Assembly: GCF_032190635.1 (NCBI RefSeq)
Contig: NZ_JAVLAS010000001.1
Span: forward strand, 1,488,001 to 1,552,000
Length of the DNA: 64,000 nucleotides
Reading direction: 5' to 3'
Origin: Levilactobacillus zymae
GTDB taxonomy: Bacteria; Bacillota; Bacilli; Lactobacillales; Lactobacillaceae
Part shown: piece by piece, positions 19,011 through 29,142 of the stretch
Layout: each line of letters opens with the position of its first letter
Position numbering within the stretch: position 1 is the first letter of the stretch
Notes under the pieces: generated by a model
Told to the model about the DNA's origin: nothing
What the model saw: the letters and a program-made list of their open reading frames with translations, nothing else
The model's database searches: none
Program-made: the position numbers and the translations under genes

Positions 19011-19718
19011 ATGGATGCAGACCATTTATCACGGCGCCTAGCGACCGTGGCCCACTATATTCCCCAGGGAAGCCGGTTGGCCGACATCGGGACCGACCAC
19101 GCCTACCTCCCCGTAAATCTTTTAAAACGGGGCGTGATTCAAGGCGGGGTGGCCGGCGAGGTGGTGCGCGGCCCGTTTGAAAACGCCCAACATGAGATCC
19201 AACGCGAGGGTTTTAGCGACCGGCTGACCGCCAGATTGGCCAACGGGTTACGGGCCATCGAACCGACCGACCACATCGACACCGTTGCCATTGCGGGGAT
19301 GGGCGGTACGTTAATCACTAACATTTTGACCCAGGACTTTGACCGTCTCACGGGGGTTAACCGACTGGTGCTTCAGCCGAACGTGAGTGCCAATCAGATT
19401 CGGCAATTCTTGATGACCCACGGTTTTAAGTTGGTTGCCGAAGAGATCTTAGCCGAAGACGGCCATATTTACGAAGTGCTGGTCGCCGACCGGACCACGG
19501 AAGCGGTCAGTTACACGGCCGACGAGTTACGATTCGGGCCATTCCTACTGGCGGCGCCTAATGACGCCTTCATCGCTAAGTGGCAACACGAAGCGTCACG
19601 CACCCGCGAGGTCTTACAACAGATGCAGGGAGCCAAGCAGGTGCCTACGGAGAAGGTGGCGGCGTTGACCGCCGAATTACACCAAATTGAGGAGGTCTTG
19701 GCCCATGCGCGCGCGTGA
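19011..19718 (+). CDS. trmK: tRNA (adenine(22)-N(1))-methyltransferase
   Basis: 235 residues. The N-terminal Rossmann methyltransferase domain has the SAM motif L-A-D-I-G-T-D-H-A-Y-L-P and the catalytic-site motif A-I-A-G-M-G-G near residue 98; the C-terminal 70 residues are a coiled-coil tail, as in B. subtilis YqfN/TrmK. It makes m1A22 in tRNA. The last 14 bases overlap the next gene, a conserved pairing in Bacilli. TATACT at 18968-18973 is a possible -10 box. GAGAGGAAG precedes the ATG. Confidence 0.95.
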   Translation: MDADHLSRRLATVAHYIPQGSRLADIGTDHAYLPVNLLKRGVIQGGVAGEVVRGPFENAQHEIQREGFSDRLTARLANGLRAIEPTDHIDTVAIAGMGGTLITNILTQDFDRLTGVNRLVLQPNVSANQIRQFLMTHGFKLVAEEILAEDGHIYEVLVADRTTEAVSYTADELRFGPFLLAAPNDAFIAKWQHEASRTREVLQQMQGAKQVPTEKVAALTAELHQIEEVLAHARA

Positions 19719-20511
19719 GTTAGTGGAACGCTTCGAACAGTTTGCCCCGAAGTCCTGGGCGGAACCCTGGGACGTCCCGGGCTTACAATTAGGGGACCTA
19801 GACGCCCCCGTGCATAAGATCCTGGTGACGCTAGACGTCCGGCCGGAAACGGTCCAAGAGGCCATTGACGTAGGCGCCGACTTCATTTTTGCGCACCACC
19901 CGGCGATGTTTCACCCGGCCAAGACGCTGGACTTGCGGGTACCGCAAAACCAGATGTACGCCACGATTTTAGCGCACCACATCACGGTTTATGCGGCTCA
20001 CACTAACCTGGACAGCGCCCCGGGGGGGATGAACGATTGGCTGGCCGCCGCGTTGGGCCTGCAAAACTGTGAAGGCCTGGTTCCCAGCAACGGTCAGGGC
20101 GCCACGCCGGCGGTGACCATGGGCCGGGTGGGCGAGCTAGCGCAGCCTACCACGGTGCGGGCCTTTGCCGAGCACTGTAAAACGGTCTTCGGCTTGACCG
20201 GTTTGCGGCTGATCAGTCACACCCCGGCGGCTCCCGTTCAGCGGGTGGCCGTCTTAGGCGGCAGTGGCAGTGAATTTTATCCCGCAGCCTTACAACACCA
20301 CGCCGACGTGTACGTGACCGGTGACGTGTCCTATCATCCGGCCCACGACATGCTGGCGGCGGGGCTGAGCGTGATCGATCCCGGCCACCACATCGAAAGT
20401 ATCTGTCAGCCCCACCTGACCCAGCTCTTTACCACCTGGGCCGGCGAAAATAACTGGGACGTTGCCATTCAAGCCACGGCCCTGAACACCGACCCGTTTA
20501 CTTTTCTTTAA
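19705..20511 (+). CDS. Nif3-like dinuclear metal centre protein
   Basis: 268 residues from the ATG at 19705, which has GAGGAGG at 19689-19695 and overlaps trmK by 14 bases. Metal-binding motifs of the YqfO/Nif3 family are all visible: H-H-P near residue 65, H-T-N-L-D near 102, and D-P-G-H-H-I-E-S near 229. At 268 residues it lacks the inserted CutA-like domain of the roughly 370-residue B. subtilis protein. Family members form toroidal hexamers; related proteins have GTP cyclohydrolase-like fold similarity, but the role is not settled. Confidence 0.93.
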   Translation: MRARELVERFEQFAPKSWAEPWDVPGLQLGDLDAPVHKILVTLDVRPETVQEAIDVGADFIFAHHPAMFHPAKTLDLRVPQNQMYATILAHHITVYAAHTNLDSAPGGMNDWLAAALGLQNCEGLVPSNGQGATPAVTMGRVGELAQPTTVRAFAEHCKTVFGLTGLRLISHTPAAPVQRVAVLGGSGSEFYPAALQHHADVYVTGDVSYHPAHDMLAAGLSVIDPGHHIESICQPHLTQLFTTWAGENNWDVAIQATALNTDPFTFL

Positions 20512-20566
20512 CCGGACCGGCGTGTAAACTAACCATGTGATTAAATTAAGTTGAGGAGTGATTTTT

Positions 20567-21808
20567 TTGGCAAAGTATGCAAACCTGATTCCCCGTTTCT
20601 TGGACTACGTGAAGGTCAATACCCGCTCGGATCCCCACTCGACGACGATTCCGTCGACGCCGCGCCTGACCGAATTTGCCAACCGGTTGGTGCAAGACCT
20701 GACCGCGATTGGCTTACAAAACGTGCACATCAACCCGCAATCGGCTTACGTGTACGCGACGCTGCCGGCGAACACCGACAAGGACGTGACCAAGATCGGG
20801 TTCATTTCCCACTTCGATACCGCGGACTTTAACAGTGAACACATTCAACCCCAAATCGTGGAAAACTACGATGGACATTCCGTGATCAAGCTAGACGCCG
20901 CCGGTAAGTACACGCTGGACCCGGCGGTCTTCCCGAACCTGAAGAACTACCAAGGGGACACCCTGATTACGACCGACGGCACGACTTTGTTAGGGGCCGA
21001 TGACAAGTCCGGGGTCGCCGAAATTATGGCGGCCGCGGAGTATCTGTTGGCACATCCGGAAATCAAACACGGTGAGATTGAAATCGGCTTGGGTCCCGAC
21101 GAAGAAATCGGGACCGGGGCGGATCATTTCGACGTGGCCGACTTTGGGGCCGATATCGCCTACACGGTCGATGGTGGTCCCCTGGGTCAATTGGAATACG
21201 AAACCTTTAATGCGGCGGACGCCCAGGTGGAAATTACCGGGACTAACGTGCACCCCGCCGAGGCCAAGGGCGTGATGGTCAACGCCTCGCAGGTTGCTAT
21301 GGACTTTCACGCGAAGTTACCGGTCCATGACCGACCGGAAAATACGGCGGGGCGTGAAGGATTCTTCCACCTGTACAGCATAACCGGTGACGTGGATTCG
21401 GCGCACTTAAGCTACATCATCCGCGACCACGACCGGCAGATCTTCGAAGACCGCAAGCAACTCTTCCAGGGCGTGGCCGATCAACTAAACCAAGCCTTCG
21501 GACAGGATCGCGTTCAGGTCACCATCAAGGATCAGTACTACAATATGCGTGAGGTGCTCGAGAAGGACATGCACGTGGTGGACCTGGCCAAGCAAGCCTT
21601 AGAAGAGCTCGACATTCAGCCGTTGATCTTCCCGGTTCGGGGCGGAACCGATGGCTCAAAAATTTCCTTTATGGGTCTGCCAACGCCGAACCTGTTTGCC
21701 GGGGGCGAAAACATGCACGGTCGGTTCGAGTACGTTTCCGAACAGACTATGGAAAAGGCCACCGACGTTTTGATCAAGATCGTTTCTTTGGCGGAACAGC
21801 AGGCTTAA
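20567..21808 (+). CDS. pepT: peptidase T (tripeptidase)
   Basis: 413 residues from the TTG at 20567, chosen because GAGGAG (20553-20558) is eight bases upstream; an in-frame GTG at 20558 overlaps that site. It is an M20B metallopeptidase: H-F-D-T-A near residue 84, G-A-D-D-K-S-G-V for the bridging Asp near 146, and G-P-D-E-E-I-G-T for the catalytic Glu and metal ligand near 180; the dimerisation domain and C-terminal R-G-G-T-D-G-S follow. It cleaves the N-terminal residue of tripeptides in the cytoplasm, as part of the peptide-utilisation system typical of lactobacilli. Confidence 0.95.
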   Translation: MAKYANLIPRFLDYVKVNTRSDPHSTTIPSTPRLTEFANRLVQDLTAIGLQNVHINPQSAYVYATLPANTDKDVTKIGFISHFDTADFNSEHIQPQIVENYDGHSVIKLDAAGKYTLDPAVFPNLKNYQGDTLITTDGTTLLGADDKSGVAEIMAAAEYLLAHPEIKHGEIEIGLGPDEEIGTGADHFDVADFGADIAYTVDGGPLGQLEYETFNAADAQVEITGTNVHPAEAKGVMVNASQVAMDFHAKLPVHDRPENTAGREGFFHLYSITGDVDSAHLSYIIRDHDRQIFEDRKQLFQGVADQLNQAFGQDRVQVTIKDQYYNMREVLEKDMHVVDLAKQALEELDIQPLIFPVRGGTDGSKISFMGLPTPNLFAGGENMHGRFEYVSEQTMEKATDVLIKIVSLAEQQA

Positions 21809-21815
21809 ATTAATT

Positions 21816-21865
21816 AGTCAAAATTGGTCAAATTATTTTGAATTTAGTTTAAAATCAGTTAGAAT
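21816..21865 (+). promoter_or_regulatory. CtsR operator and clpB promoter
   Basis: AGTCAAA-ATT-GGTCAAA (21816-21832) matches the CtsR heptad direct repeat with the correct three-base spacing. It lies just before TTGAAT (21838-21843), a 16-base spacer and TAGAAT (21860-21865). This predicts heat-shock control of clpB by CtsR. Confidence 0.85.
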
Positions 21866-21878
21866 ATGAATGAAAATT

Positions 21879-21906
21879 GAGGTTGACCGTGGGTTGCCTC
21901 TTTTTT
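21879..21906 (+). terminator. terminator-like hairpin in the clpB leader
   Basis: GAGG (21879-21882) pairs with CCTC (21897-21900) around ACC/GGT, followed by six T, between the promoter and the clpB ribosome site. It may act as an attenuator. Confidence 0.45.
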
Positions 21907-21947
21907 AGTCGCAATATTTAATCTAAATTTGAAACGGAGGAATCCTC

Positions 21948-24557
21948 ATGGACCCAGAAAAAATGACTCAAGCTTTGACCGACGCACTGGGCGAAGCGCA
22001 ACGCATTGCCGTGACTCGCAAGCACCAGGCCGTCACGGTCGCGCACCTGTTTAAGTTTCTCGTCCAACCCGGAGAACTGGCCCGGCAATTATTTCAAGAT
22101 GCGGGTGTCGACGTCATACAACTGGACGCCGAACTTGACCGGGAGTTAGACGGGATTAGTCAGGTGACCGGTAGCGGTGTTCAGTACGGTCAAACCTTCT
22201 CCAATAATTTAACCGAACTTTTACAACAAGCGGATCAGCTCCGTGAAAAGTACCATGATGACTACCTGGCCATCGACACGGTGGTCTTAGCCGTGATGCA
22301 CTTGACCGGTGAAAGTCTGACCGACTACTTGAAGCAGCGGGGGTTGACCACGAGTCGCCTCAAGCAGGCCGTCGACCAACTCCGCGGGGGCGAGCGGGTG
22401 ACCTCGAAGAACCAGGAAGACCAGTATAAAGCCTTAGAAAAGTACGGGACCGACCTGGTCAAGGCCATGCGTAGCGGTAAGATCGATCCGATTATCGGCC
22501 GGGACGACGAAATTTTGGCCGTGATCCGGATCTTGTCACGCAAAACCAAGAACAATCCGGTTCTGATCGGAGAACCCGGGGTCGGCAAGACCGCCATCGT
22601 GGAGGGACTAGCCCAACGGATCGTGCGCGGGGACGTGCCCGATAACCTGAAGGACAAGACCATCTTTTCCCTGGATATGGGGTCCCTGATTGCCGGGGCC
22701 AAGTACCGGGGGGAATTCGAGGAACGCTTGAAAGCCGTCTTGAAGGAAGTCACCAAGAGTGACGGGCAGATCATTATGTTTATCGACGAAATCCACAACA
22801 TCGTGGGTGCCGGCAAGGCCGAGGGCAGTATGGATGCCGGTAATCTGTTGAAACCCATGCTAGCCCGTGGTGAGTTGCACCTGATTGGGGCCACGACGCT
22901 CGACGAATACCGTCAGTACATGGAACAGGACAAGGCGCTCGAGCGGCGGTTCCAACGAGTGGTGGTTAACGAACCCAGCGTGGAAGATACCGTCACCATC
23001 CTGCGGGGAATTCGCGAACGGTTCGAAATTCACCACGGGGTGCGGATCCACGATAACGCGCTGGTGGCCGCGGCCAAGCTGTCCGACCGTTACCTGACCG
23101 ACCGCTTCTTGCCCGATAAGGCCATCGACCTGGTCGACGAGGCCTCGGCGTCCATCCGGGTGGAAATGAATTCGGCGCCCACGGAACTGGATCAGGCCCG
23201 GCGGCAAATGATGCGGATGCAAGTTGAACAGACCGCGTTAAAGCAGGAAACCGATGCGGCGTCGCAGGCCCGGTTGCAGGAACTGAAGAAGCAATTGGCC
23301 GATACCAAAGAAAAGGTCGACCGGTTGAGCGCGCAGTGGAACGACGAAAAGTCGGCCATTCACCAACTAGGTGACAAGAAGACCGAACTGGATCAGGCCA
23401 AGCGCGACCTGACCACCGCCGAGAGCCAATACGACCTGACCAAGGCCGCCGAGTTGCAACACGGCACGATTCCCCGTTTGGAAAAGGAACTGGCGGGCCT
23501 AGAAGCTCAGGACCAACAGAAGCACTGGCTGGTGTCCGAGTCCGTCACGGCTAACGAAATTGCGGCTGTGGTCAGTCGAATGACCGGCATTCCGGTTACC
23601 AAGCTGGTTCAGGGCGAACGAGAAAAGCTACTGAAACTCGCCGACCGCTTGCACGACCGGGTCGTGGGCCAGGATCAGGCCGTGAGTGCCGTGGCCGACG
23701 CCGTTTTACGGTCGCGCGCCGGTCTGCAAGATCCAACCAAGCCGTTGGGGTCATTTCTCTTCTTAGGGCCGACCGGGGTCGGGAAGACCGAACTAGCCAA
23801 GGCGCTAGCCGCCAACCTGTTTGACAGCGAAGACCACATGGTACGGATCGACATGAGTGAGTACATGGAAAAGGAATCCGTGTCGCGCTTGGTCGGTGCG
23901 GCCCCCGGTTACGTGGGTTACGAAGAGGGTGGTCAACTGACCGAGGCCGTCCGGCGCAATCCGTACACCATCGTGCTGTTTGACGAAGTGGAAAAGGCCC
24001 ACCCCGACGTCTTCAACCTGTTACTACAGGTCTTAGACGACGGCCGGCTGACCGATAGTCAGGGGCGGACCGTGGACTTCAAGAACACGATTCTGATCAT
24101 GACGTCGAACTTGGGGTCGGATATTCTCTTACAGGGGACCGACGACCAAGGCCACATTAAGCCCGAGGTCCAACAACAGGTGGCCCGACTTTTGCAGACG
24201 CACTTCCGGCCGGAATTCTTGAACCGGATCGACGACACCATCATGTTCACGCCGTTAACGCTGGCCGACGTCCAACAAATCGTGGTCAAGCTGATTGGCC
24301 ACCTGGCGACTCGCTTGCACGACCAACAACTGGATCTGACGATTACGCCAGCCGCCCAAGCCTGGATTGCCAAGGCGGGTTACCTGCCGGCGTACGGGGC
24401 CCGGCCACTGCAACGCTTTATCACGATGCACGTGGAAACGCCGCTGGCTAAGGAACTGATTGCCGGGAAGATTCCCGCGCACAGTCTGATTACGATTGAC
24501 GTTGCCGACGATCACCTGAGCTTTACGCATAGCGTGCAGGTGACGGCTAAAGATTAG
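21948..24557 (+). CDS. clpB: ATP-dependent disaggregase ClpB
   Basis: 869 residues. N-terminal Clp repeat domain (about 1-145); first AAA+ module with Walker A G-E-P-G-V-G-K-T near 208; the long middle coiled-coil domain (about 400-530) that distinguishes ClpB from ClpC/ClpA; second AAA+ module with G-P-T-G-V-G-K-T near 608 and Walker [10 protein letters not shown] near 677; C-terminal D2 small domain. It rescues aggregated proteins with DnaK. ACGGAGGA precedes the ATG. Regulation by CtsR is predicted from the upstream operator. Confidence 0.97.
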   Translation: MDPEKMTQALTDALGEAQRIAVTRKHQAVTVAHLFKFLVQPGELARQLFQDAGVDVIQLDAELDRELDGISQVTGSGVQYGQTFSNNLTELLQQADQLREKYHDDYLAIDTVVLAVMHLTGESLTDYLKQRGLTTSRLKQAVDQLRGGERVTSKNQEDQYKALEKYGTDLVKAMRSGKIDPIIGRDDEILAVIRILSRKTKNNPVLIGEPGVGKTAIVEGLAQRIVRGDVPDNLKDKTIFSLDMGSLIAGAKYRGEFEERLKAVLKEVTKSDGQIIMFIDEIHNIVGAGKAEGSMDAGNLLKPMLARGELHLIGATTLDEYRQYMEQDKALERRFQRVVVNEPSVEDTVTILRGIRERFEIHHGVRIHDNALVAAAKLSDRYLTDRFLPDKAIDLVDEASASIRVEMNSAPTELDQARRQMMRMQVEQTALKQETDAASQARLQELKKQLADTKEKVDRLSAQWNDEKSAIHQLGDKKTELDQAKRDLTTAESQYDLTKAAELQHGTIPRLEKELAGLEAQDQQKHWLVSESVTANEIAAVVSRMTGIPVTKLVQGEREKLLKLADRLHDRVVGQDQAVSAVADAVLRSRAGLQDPTKPLGSFLFLGPTGVGKTELAKALAANLFDSEDHMVRIDMSEYMEKESVSRLVGAAPGYVGYEEGGQLTEAVRRNPYTIVLFDEVEKAHPDVFNLLLQVLDDGRLTDSQGRTVDFKNTILIMTSNLGSDILLQGTDDQGHIKPEVQQQVARLLQTHFRPEFLNRIDDTIMFTPLTLADVQQIVVKLIGHLATRLHDQQLDLTITPAAQAWIAKAGYLPAYGARPLQRFITMHVETPLAKELIAGKIPAHSLITIDVADDHLSFTHSVQVTAKD

Positions 24558-24669
24558 CGGTACCGCCCGAGAGTGGGAACCACCATTGGGAGCGATTTTA
24601 CCCTGATCGTGTTTTAAGCTGATGGATCTCAACTAGGTATCGAAGCTTGCCGCTAAAGACAGTTGATTT

Positions 24670-24713
24670 AAAAGGTGACCGTGATTCCAATTCGGAAATC
24701 ACGGTCACCTTTT
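24670..24713. terminator. terminator after clpB
   Basis: A 17-bp perfect stem (24670-24686 with 24697-24713), A-rich on the left and TTTT at the right end. Confidence 0.92.
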
Positions 24714-24749
24714 ACGTTAGAGCGCCCCCATTAGGCGGCCGAGGGCGGA

Positions 24750-24805
24750 GTATCAAAAAAATGATACACAGCATTTACAGGGAATATACGTGTCCTTTAC
24801 AGGGA
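24750..24805 (+). promoter_or_regulatory. palindrome and 22-bp-spaced direct repeats before glpQ
   Basis: GTATCA-A6-TGATAC (24750-24767) is followed by two copies of TTTACAGGGA at 24774-24783 and 24796-24805, starting 22 bases apart, i.e. two helical turns. This spacing is typical of LytTR-type response-regulator sites. The rest of 24558-24875 holds only the clpB terminator and no gene. Confidence 0.4.
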
Positions 24806-24875
24806 GTCCTTACACTGAAGATGATTCGCCGCGTGGTCCAATGGCGCGGATCAGACTAGCTAAGGAGAAAAGTAA

Positions 24876-25571
24876 ATGACGATAAAAACGGCGATTTTTG
24901 GTCATCGGGGGTATCCAGCCCGGTTTCCCGAAAATAGTTTGGTGGGGTTTAGCTATGCGCTAGATCACCACATTGACGGGTTGGAGTTTGACGTGCAGCT
25001 GACTAAGGATCGCGTCCCCGTGATCCTCCATGACGCAACCCTGGAGCGGACCAGCGACGGTACGGGATGGTTGAAGCAGTATACGTTAGCGGAATTACGC
25101 CGGTTTCATTTGGCGCGGGGAGAGGCCATCCCCACCCTGGTGGAGCTCTTGGAATTGGTGGGACAACGTGACGTTCAATTAAACCTGGAATTTAAGACCA
25201 ACCAGGTACGGTATCCGGGAATTGAAAAGATTGTTTTAGAAACGCTACGTGACTTTTCTTTGGCGCGTCCCGTGATCTTTTCGTCGTTTCGGTTAGCTTC
25301 GTTACGGGCCTGCCAATCATTGGCCCCCGACGAATCCTATTGTTGGTTAGCCGATCATCCGGTGGTGAACGCGGCAGCTTTTGTGGCCAATCAACATCTT
25401 AGTGGGCTGCATTTAAGGCATTACCAACACGCTGCTGTGACGGAACGTATCTGGACGGTTGACGACCCCCGGCTAGCCTGTGAGTTGTTTGCTCAACCCG
25501 TGGCCGGTATCTTTACCGATGATTTTATGACGATGCGCCGGTTGCGTGACCGGGTATTACAGGTTAAATAA
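24876..25571 (+). CDS. glycerophosphodiester phosphodiesterase
   Basis: 231 residues, GDPD/UgpQ family. Catalytic motifs: F-G-H-R-G-Y-P at residues 8-14, P-E-N-S, the metal pair in L-E-F-D-V near 43, and L-H-D-A-T-L-E-R-T-S-D-G-T-G near 57. No signal peptide, so it is cytoplasmic and splits glycerophosphodiesters into glycerol 3-phosphate and an alcohol. AAGGAGA precedes the ATG. It is flanked by terminators on both sides and is a single-gene unit with a possible operator upstream. Confidence 0.93.
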   Translation: MTIKTAIFGHRGYPARFPENSLVGFSYALDHHIDGLEFDVQLTKDRVPVILHDATLERTSDGTGWLKQYTLAELRRFHLARGEAIPTLVELLELVGQRDVQLNLEFKTNQVRYPGIEKIVLETLRDFSLARPVIFSSFRLASLRACQSLAPDESYCWLADHPVVNAAAFVANQHLSGLHLRHYQHAAVTERIWTVDDPRLACELFAQPVAGIFTDDFMTMRRLRDRVLQVK

Positions 25572-25585
25572 GCAGTTGGACTTTG

Positions 25586-25620
25586 GCGATCCGCTAGCAC
25601 GGCGGGATCGCTATTTTTTT
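25586..25620 (+). terminator. terminator after the glycerophosphodiesterase
   Basis: GCGATCC pairs with GGATCGC, followed by TATTTTTTT. Confidence 0.9.
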
Positions 25621-25670
25621 AAATCGTGGTTGAACAGGCGTTCGTTAAACCAGAACGGTGGGGATTTTCT

Positions 25671-25678
25671 GGTATAAT
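25671..25678 (+). promoter_or_regulatory. extended -10 promoter of dnaE
   Basis: TGGTATAAT fits the extended -10 pattern TGnTATAAT; no good -35 box is visible. It lies 30 bases before the dnaE start. Confidence 0.6.
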
Positions 25679-25707
25679 AAAGAACAGTAAGAAAGGAGAG
25701 AAGCGAC

Positions 25708-28700
25708 GTGTTTGTGCCATTACAGGTCTTGAGCACCTACAGTTTATTACAGAGTACCAATCGGATTACCGAATTGGTCCAAACGGCGAAGCAACGGGGC
25801 TACACGGCGTTAGCTCTAACCGATCAAAACGTGATGTACGGCACGGTGGCCTTCTACAACGCCTGTCAACAGGCCGGCATTAAGCCGTTGTTAGGCTTGA
25901 CCCTCAGCACCCAGGGCGTGGTGGTGACGGGTGACAGCGCCATGGACTGGATTTTTATCGCGCGTGACTTTACGGGTTACCAGCATCTCATGCAACTGAG
26001 TACGGCCTACCAGGTTGCCCAAGCCCCGGTGAATCTGGCGCAGCAGACCGAGTGGTTAACCCACGTGGACGTCATTGCCCCGGCAAATAGCGAAATTCAT
26101 CAATTATTAGCGGCAGAAGACGCCACCAAGGCGGGCCAGGTCGTGAGCCAATTACGGCGGTGGGTCCCCGACGATTGCCTGTATCTGGGAATTGCGCCGG
26201 ACATGCCCGTGGCCGTCCAAACGGGATTAAAGGAATTGGCGCAGCAGACGAACACGTCTTTGGTGGCGGTCAGCCCGGTTCACTATTTGAATCGCGAAGA
26301 CCAGTTTGCGGTTAACGTGTTACGCGCCATTGCGGCTGGTGAGACCATCACCGATCCGCTGACCGCTCAAGGACAACTAGGTCAACACTGGTTAGTTCCG
26401 GCTGCCGATCAAGTTAATCGTTACCGCGAACTGCCGGATGCTGTGGCCGCTACCGAGCGGTTGGCAGCGGCCGCCAACGTCACGTTGCGCTTTAAACAGC
26501 CGCAACTCCCGCAATTTCCAACGCCGCAACGGGTATCTTCACAGGTCTATCTGCGCCAATTGTGCGAACAGGGGCTGGCCACCCGGTTACAAACGCAACC
26601 GGACGCGGACGTTAAGGCCTACCATGAGCGCTTAGCGCGTGAGTTAGGTGTGATTCATCGGATGGGGTTCGATGACTATTTCCTAATCGTCTGGGACGTG
26701 ATGAACTTTGCACGCCGCACCCACATTCAAACGGGGCCGGGGCGGGGGTCGGCGGCCGGTTCGTTGGTCGCCTACGTCTTGGCCATCACCGAAGTTGATC
26801 CGCTGCGCTACCATCTTTTATTTGAACGGTTTTTAAACGAGGAACGGGCCCAGATGCCCGATATTGATCTGGACATTCCCGACGATCGGCGTCAAGAAGT
26901 TCTCCAGTATGTCCATGATAAGTACGGCCATCTACGGGTCGCTCAAATCATCACCTTCGGGACCTTGGCGGCTAAGGCGGCGTTACGTGATGTGGGGCGC
27001 GTGTTGGGGGTTAGCCCCTACGAGATGAGCGACTGGAGTGCGGCCATTCCTAACCAGCTGCACATCACCCTTCAGGCCGCTTACCAACAGTCACAGCGGC
27101 TACGAAACCTGGTTGCCGACAGCGACCGTAATCAATTGTTGTTTGCGACCGCGCAACGGTTGGAAGGCTTACCCCGCAATTATTCAACCCATGCGGCCGG
27201 CATTGTGTTAAGTCAGGGACAATTGACCGATTTGGTGCCCTTACAACCCGGCAGCGAGGGTCTGTTAATGACCCAGTATCCTAAAGATACCGTGGAAGCC
27301 GTGGGGTTATTAAAAATGGACTTTTTGGGGCTACGGAACCTGAGCATCTTGGCGAACGCCTTGCGGTTGGTTCAGAAGCAAACCGGTCAAAAACTTGATC
27401 TTAATCAGATCGATCTGAATGACCCGGCGACCCTCAAACTTTTCGCCCAGGGAGAAACCAACGGGGTTTTCCAGTTTGAATCGGCGGGTATCAAGCGGGT
27501 CTTACGCCAGCTTCAGCCGGACAGTTTTGAGTTAGTGGCGGCGGTCAACGCCTTGTACCGGCCAGGGCCGATGGAAAATATCGACACCTTTATTCGACGT
27601 AAGCGCGGTCAGGAACCCGTGACCTACGCGGCCGACGCGCTAAAGCCCATCTTGGGGCCAACTTACGGGGTACTGGTCTACCAGGAGCAGGTTATGCAAG
27701 TGGCCTCGACCATGGGGGGCTTTACCCTGGGGGAAGCCGACCTGTTGCGGCGAGCCATGAGTAAGAAGAAAAAGCAGACCATGGACGCGATGCAAAAGCA
27801 GTTCGTCCGCGGGGCCGTAAAGCGGGGGTACGCCCCGGACGTCGCCCAACGAGTCTTTGCCTACATGGACCGTTTTGCCAACTATGGTTTTAACCGGTCT
27901 CACGCGGTGGCCTATAGCAAGCTGGCTTTTCAGCTGGCTTACCTGAAGGCCCATTACCCGGGGCCCTTTTATGCGGCCCTATTGAATTCGGTGATCAACG
28001 TACCGGCAAAGACCAAGCTGTATTTAACCGAAGCCAAACGCCACGGGGTAAGCATCTTACCCCCCGACATTAACCGCTCAACGGCCTACTTTAATCTGCA
28101 CGACCAGGCCATTATCTTCGGCCTTAGCTCAATCAAGGGGGTTCGACGCGACTTTCTCCGTGCCATTTTGGCCGAGCGCCACGAACACGGACCGTTCAAG
28201 ATGCTTCACGAGTTTCTGGAGCGCACCGCGGCTAAGTATCGCAAGGAAGACCTACTCGATGCCATGGTTTACGCGGGGGCTTTCGATCATTTCGGCTACA
28301 ACCGCGCAGAGTTGATTGCGGCCATTCCCGAATTTTTAAGTACCGTCGAACTATCGGGGAATAACGTTGAACTCTTCACGGCCCTGGCACCGAAAGTTAA
28401 ACCACAACCAGATTTTGATCTGATGACGAAATTGACCCAGGAGGAGGCCGTCTTGGGGGCCTATCTCTCCGGGCACCCGGTCGAACAGTACCGGGACTTA
28501 CGGCAGCAACGGCACGCCACGCCCATCAGCGAATTAAGCAGTGTGACTCAGGCCACGGTGGTGGTTTACGTGACCGGGATTCGTAAGATTCGGACCAAGC
28601 GCGGAGAACCCATGGCGTTTTTGACAGTTAGTGACGAGACTGCCGATCTGAGCATCACCGTTTTTCCCAACCAATACCGGCGCGCAGCGGAATGGTTAAA

Positions 28701-29049
28701 GACGGGGCAGGTGCTCGTGGTTCAGGGCAAGGTAGAACGTAAACGGGGGCTACAGCTAGTTGCTAACCAGTTACAATTGGCGCCGCAACCGGCCGTGCCG
28801 GCCACGTTACTGGCTGGCCCCCGGTGGTTTATTCGGGTGGATGCTCAGCACGATAATCAGCGCGTGGCCACCCAACTCGCCGAGTTATTGACCCAAAATC
28901 AGGGTCCGGTCCCGGTTATCGTGTATCAACCCCAGACCGATCAAAAGCGGGTGTTGCCACAGCGACAGTGGCTCCGGGCGGATGCGCGGTTGCAAGACTC
29001 ATTAGAAACCCTCATGGGCGGGAAAAATGTGGTTTTTAAAAATGGGTAG
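25708..29049 (+). CDS. dnaE: DNA polymerase III alpha subunit DnaE
   Basis: 1113 residues from a GTG start with AAAGGAGAG upstream. N-terminal PHP domain (first 200 residues; A-L-T-D-Q-N-V-M-Y-G), then the C-family polymerase core with G-P-G-R-G-S-A-A-G-S-L-V-A-Y and the acidic P-D-I-D-L-D-I-P-D near residue 390, the helix-hairpin-helix tandem, and an OB-fold near residue 950 (V-V-V-Y-V-T-G-I-R-K-I). Some metal ligands of the PHP site differ from the active exonuclease pattern. In Gram-positives DnaE extends RNA primers before PolC takes over. It is followed by a transaldolase gene. Confidence 0.97.
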   Translation: MFVPLQVLSTYSLLQSTNRITELVQTAKQRGYTALALTDQNVMYGTVAFYNACQQAGIKPLLGLTLSTQGVVVTGDSAMDWIFIARDFTGYQHLMQLSTAYQVAQAPVNLAQQTEWLTHVDVIAPANSEIHQLLAAEDATKAGQVVSQLRRWVPDDCLYLGIAPDMPVAVQTGLKELAQQTNTSLVAVSPVHYLNREDQFAVNVLRAIAAGETITDPLTAQGQLGQHWLVPAADQVNRYRELPDAVAATERLAAAANVTLRFKQPQLPQFPTPQRVSSQVYLRQLCEQGLATRLQTQPDADVKAYHERLARELGVIHRMGFDDYFLIVWDVMNFARRTHIQTGPGRGSAAGSLVAYVLAITEVDPLRYHLLFERFLNEERAQMPDIDLDIPDDRRQEVLQYVHDKYGHLRVAQIITFGTLAAKAALRDVGRVLGVSPYEMSDWSAAIPNQLHITLQAAYQQSQRLRNLVADSDRNQLLFATAQRLEGLPRNYSTHAAGIVLSQGQLTDLVPLQPGSEGLLMTQYPKDTVEAVGLLKMDFLGLRNLSILANALRLVQKQTGQKLDLNQIDLNDPATLKLFAQGETNGVFQFESAGIKRVLRQLQPDSFELVAAVNALYRPGPMENIDTFIRRKRGQEPVTYAADALKPILGPTYGVLVYQEQVMQVASTMGGFTLGEADLLRRAMSKKKKQTMDAMQKQFVRGAVKRGYAPDVAQRVFAYMDRFANYGFNRSHAVAYSKLAFQLAYLKAHYPGPFYAALLNSVINVPAKTKLYLTEAKRHGVSILPPDINRSTAYFNLHDQAIIFGLSSIKGVRRDFLRAILAERHEHGPFKMLHEFLERTAAKYRKEDLLDAMVYAGAFDHFGYNRAELIAAIPEFLSTVELSGNNVELFTALAPKVKPQPDFDLMTKLTQEEAVLGAYLSGHPVEQYRDLRQQRHATPISELSSVTQATVVVYVTGIRKIRTKRGEPMAFLTVSDETADLSITVFPNQYRRAAEWLKTGQVLVVQGKVERKRGLQLVANQLQLAPQPAVPATLLAGPRWFIRVDAQHDNQRVATQLAELLTQNQGPVPVIVYQPQTDQKRVLPQRQWLRADARLQDSLETLMGGKNVVFKNG

Positions 29050-29142
29050 ACCAATTTAGTTAAAAATACCTCTAGACTATTTACGAAGGCTTTGGTACGA
29101 TTGTACCAATGATTAATAAAAAATAGTTCTGGAGGTTTTTTC

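Noticed and set aside
24558..24669. Small RNA downstream of clpB
   Set aside because: No promoter; the only structure is the clpB terminator further on.
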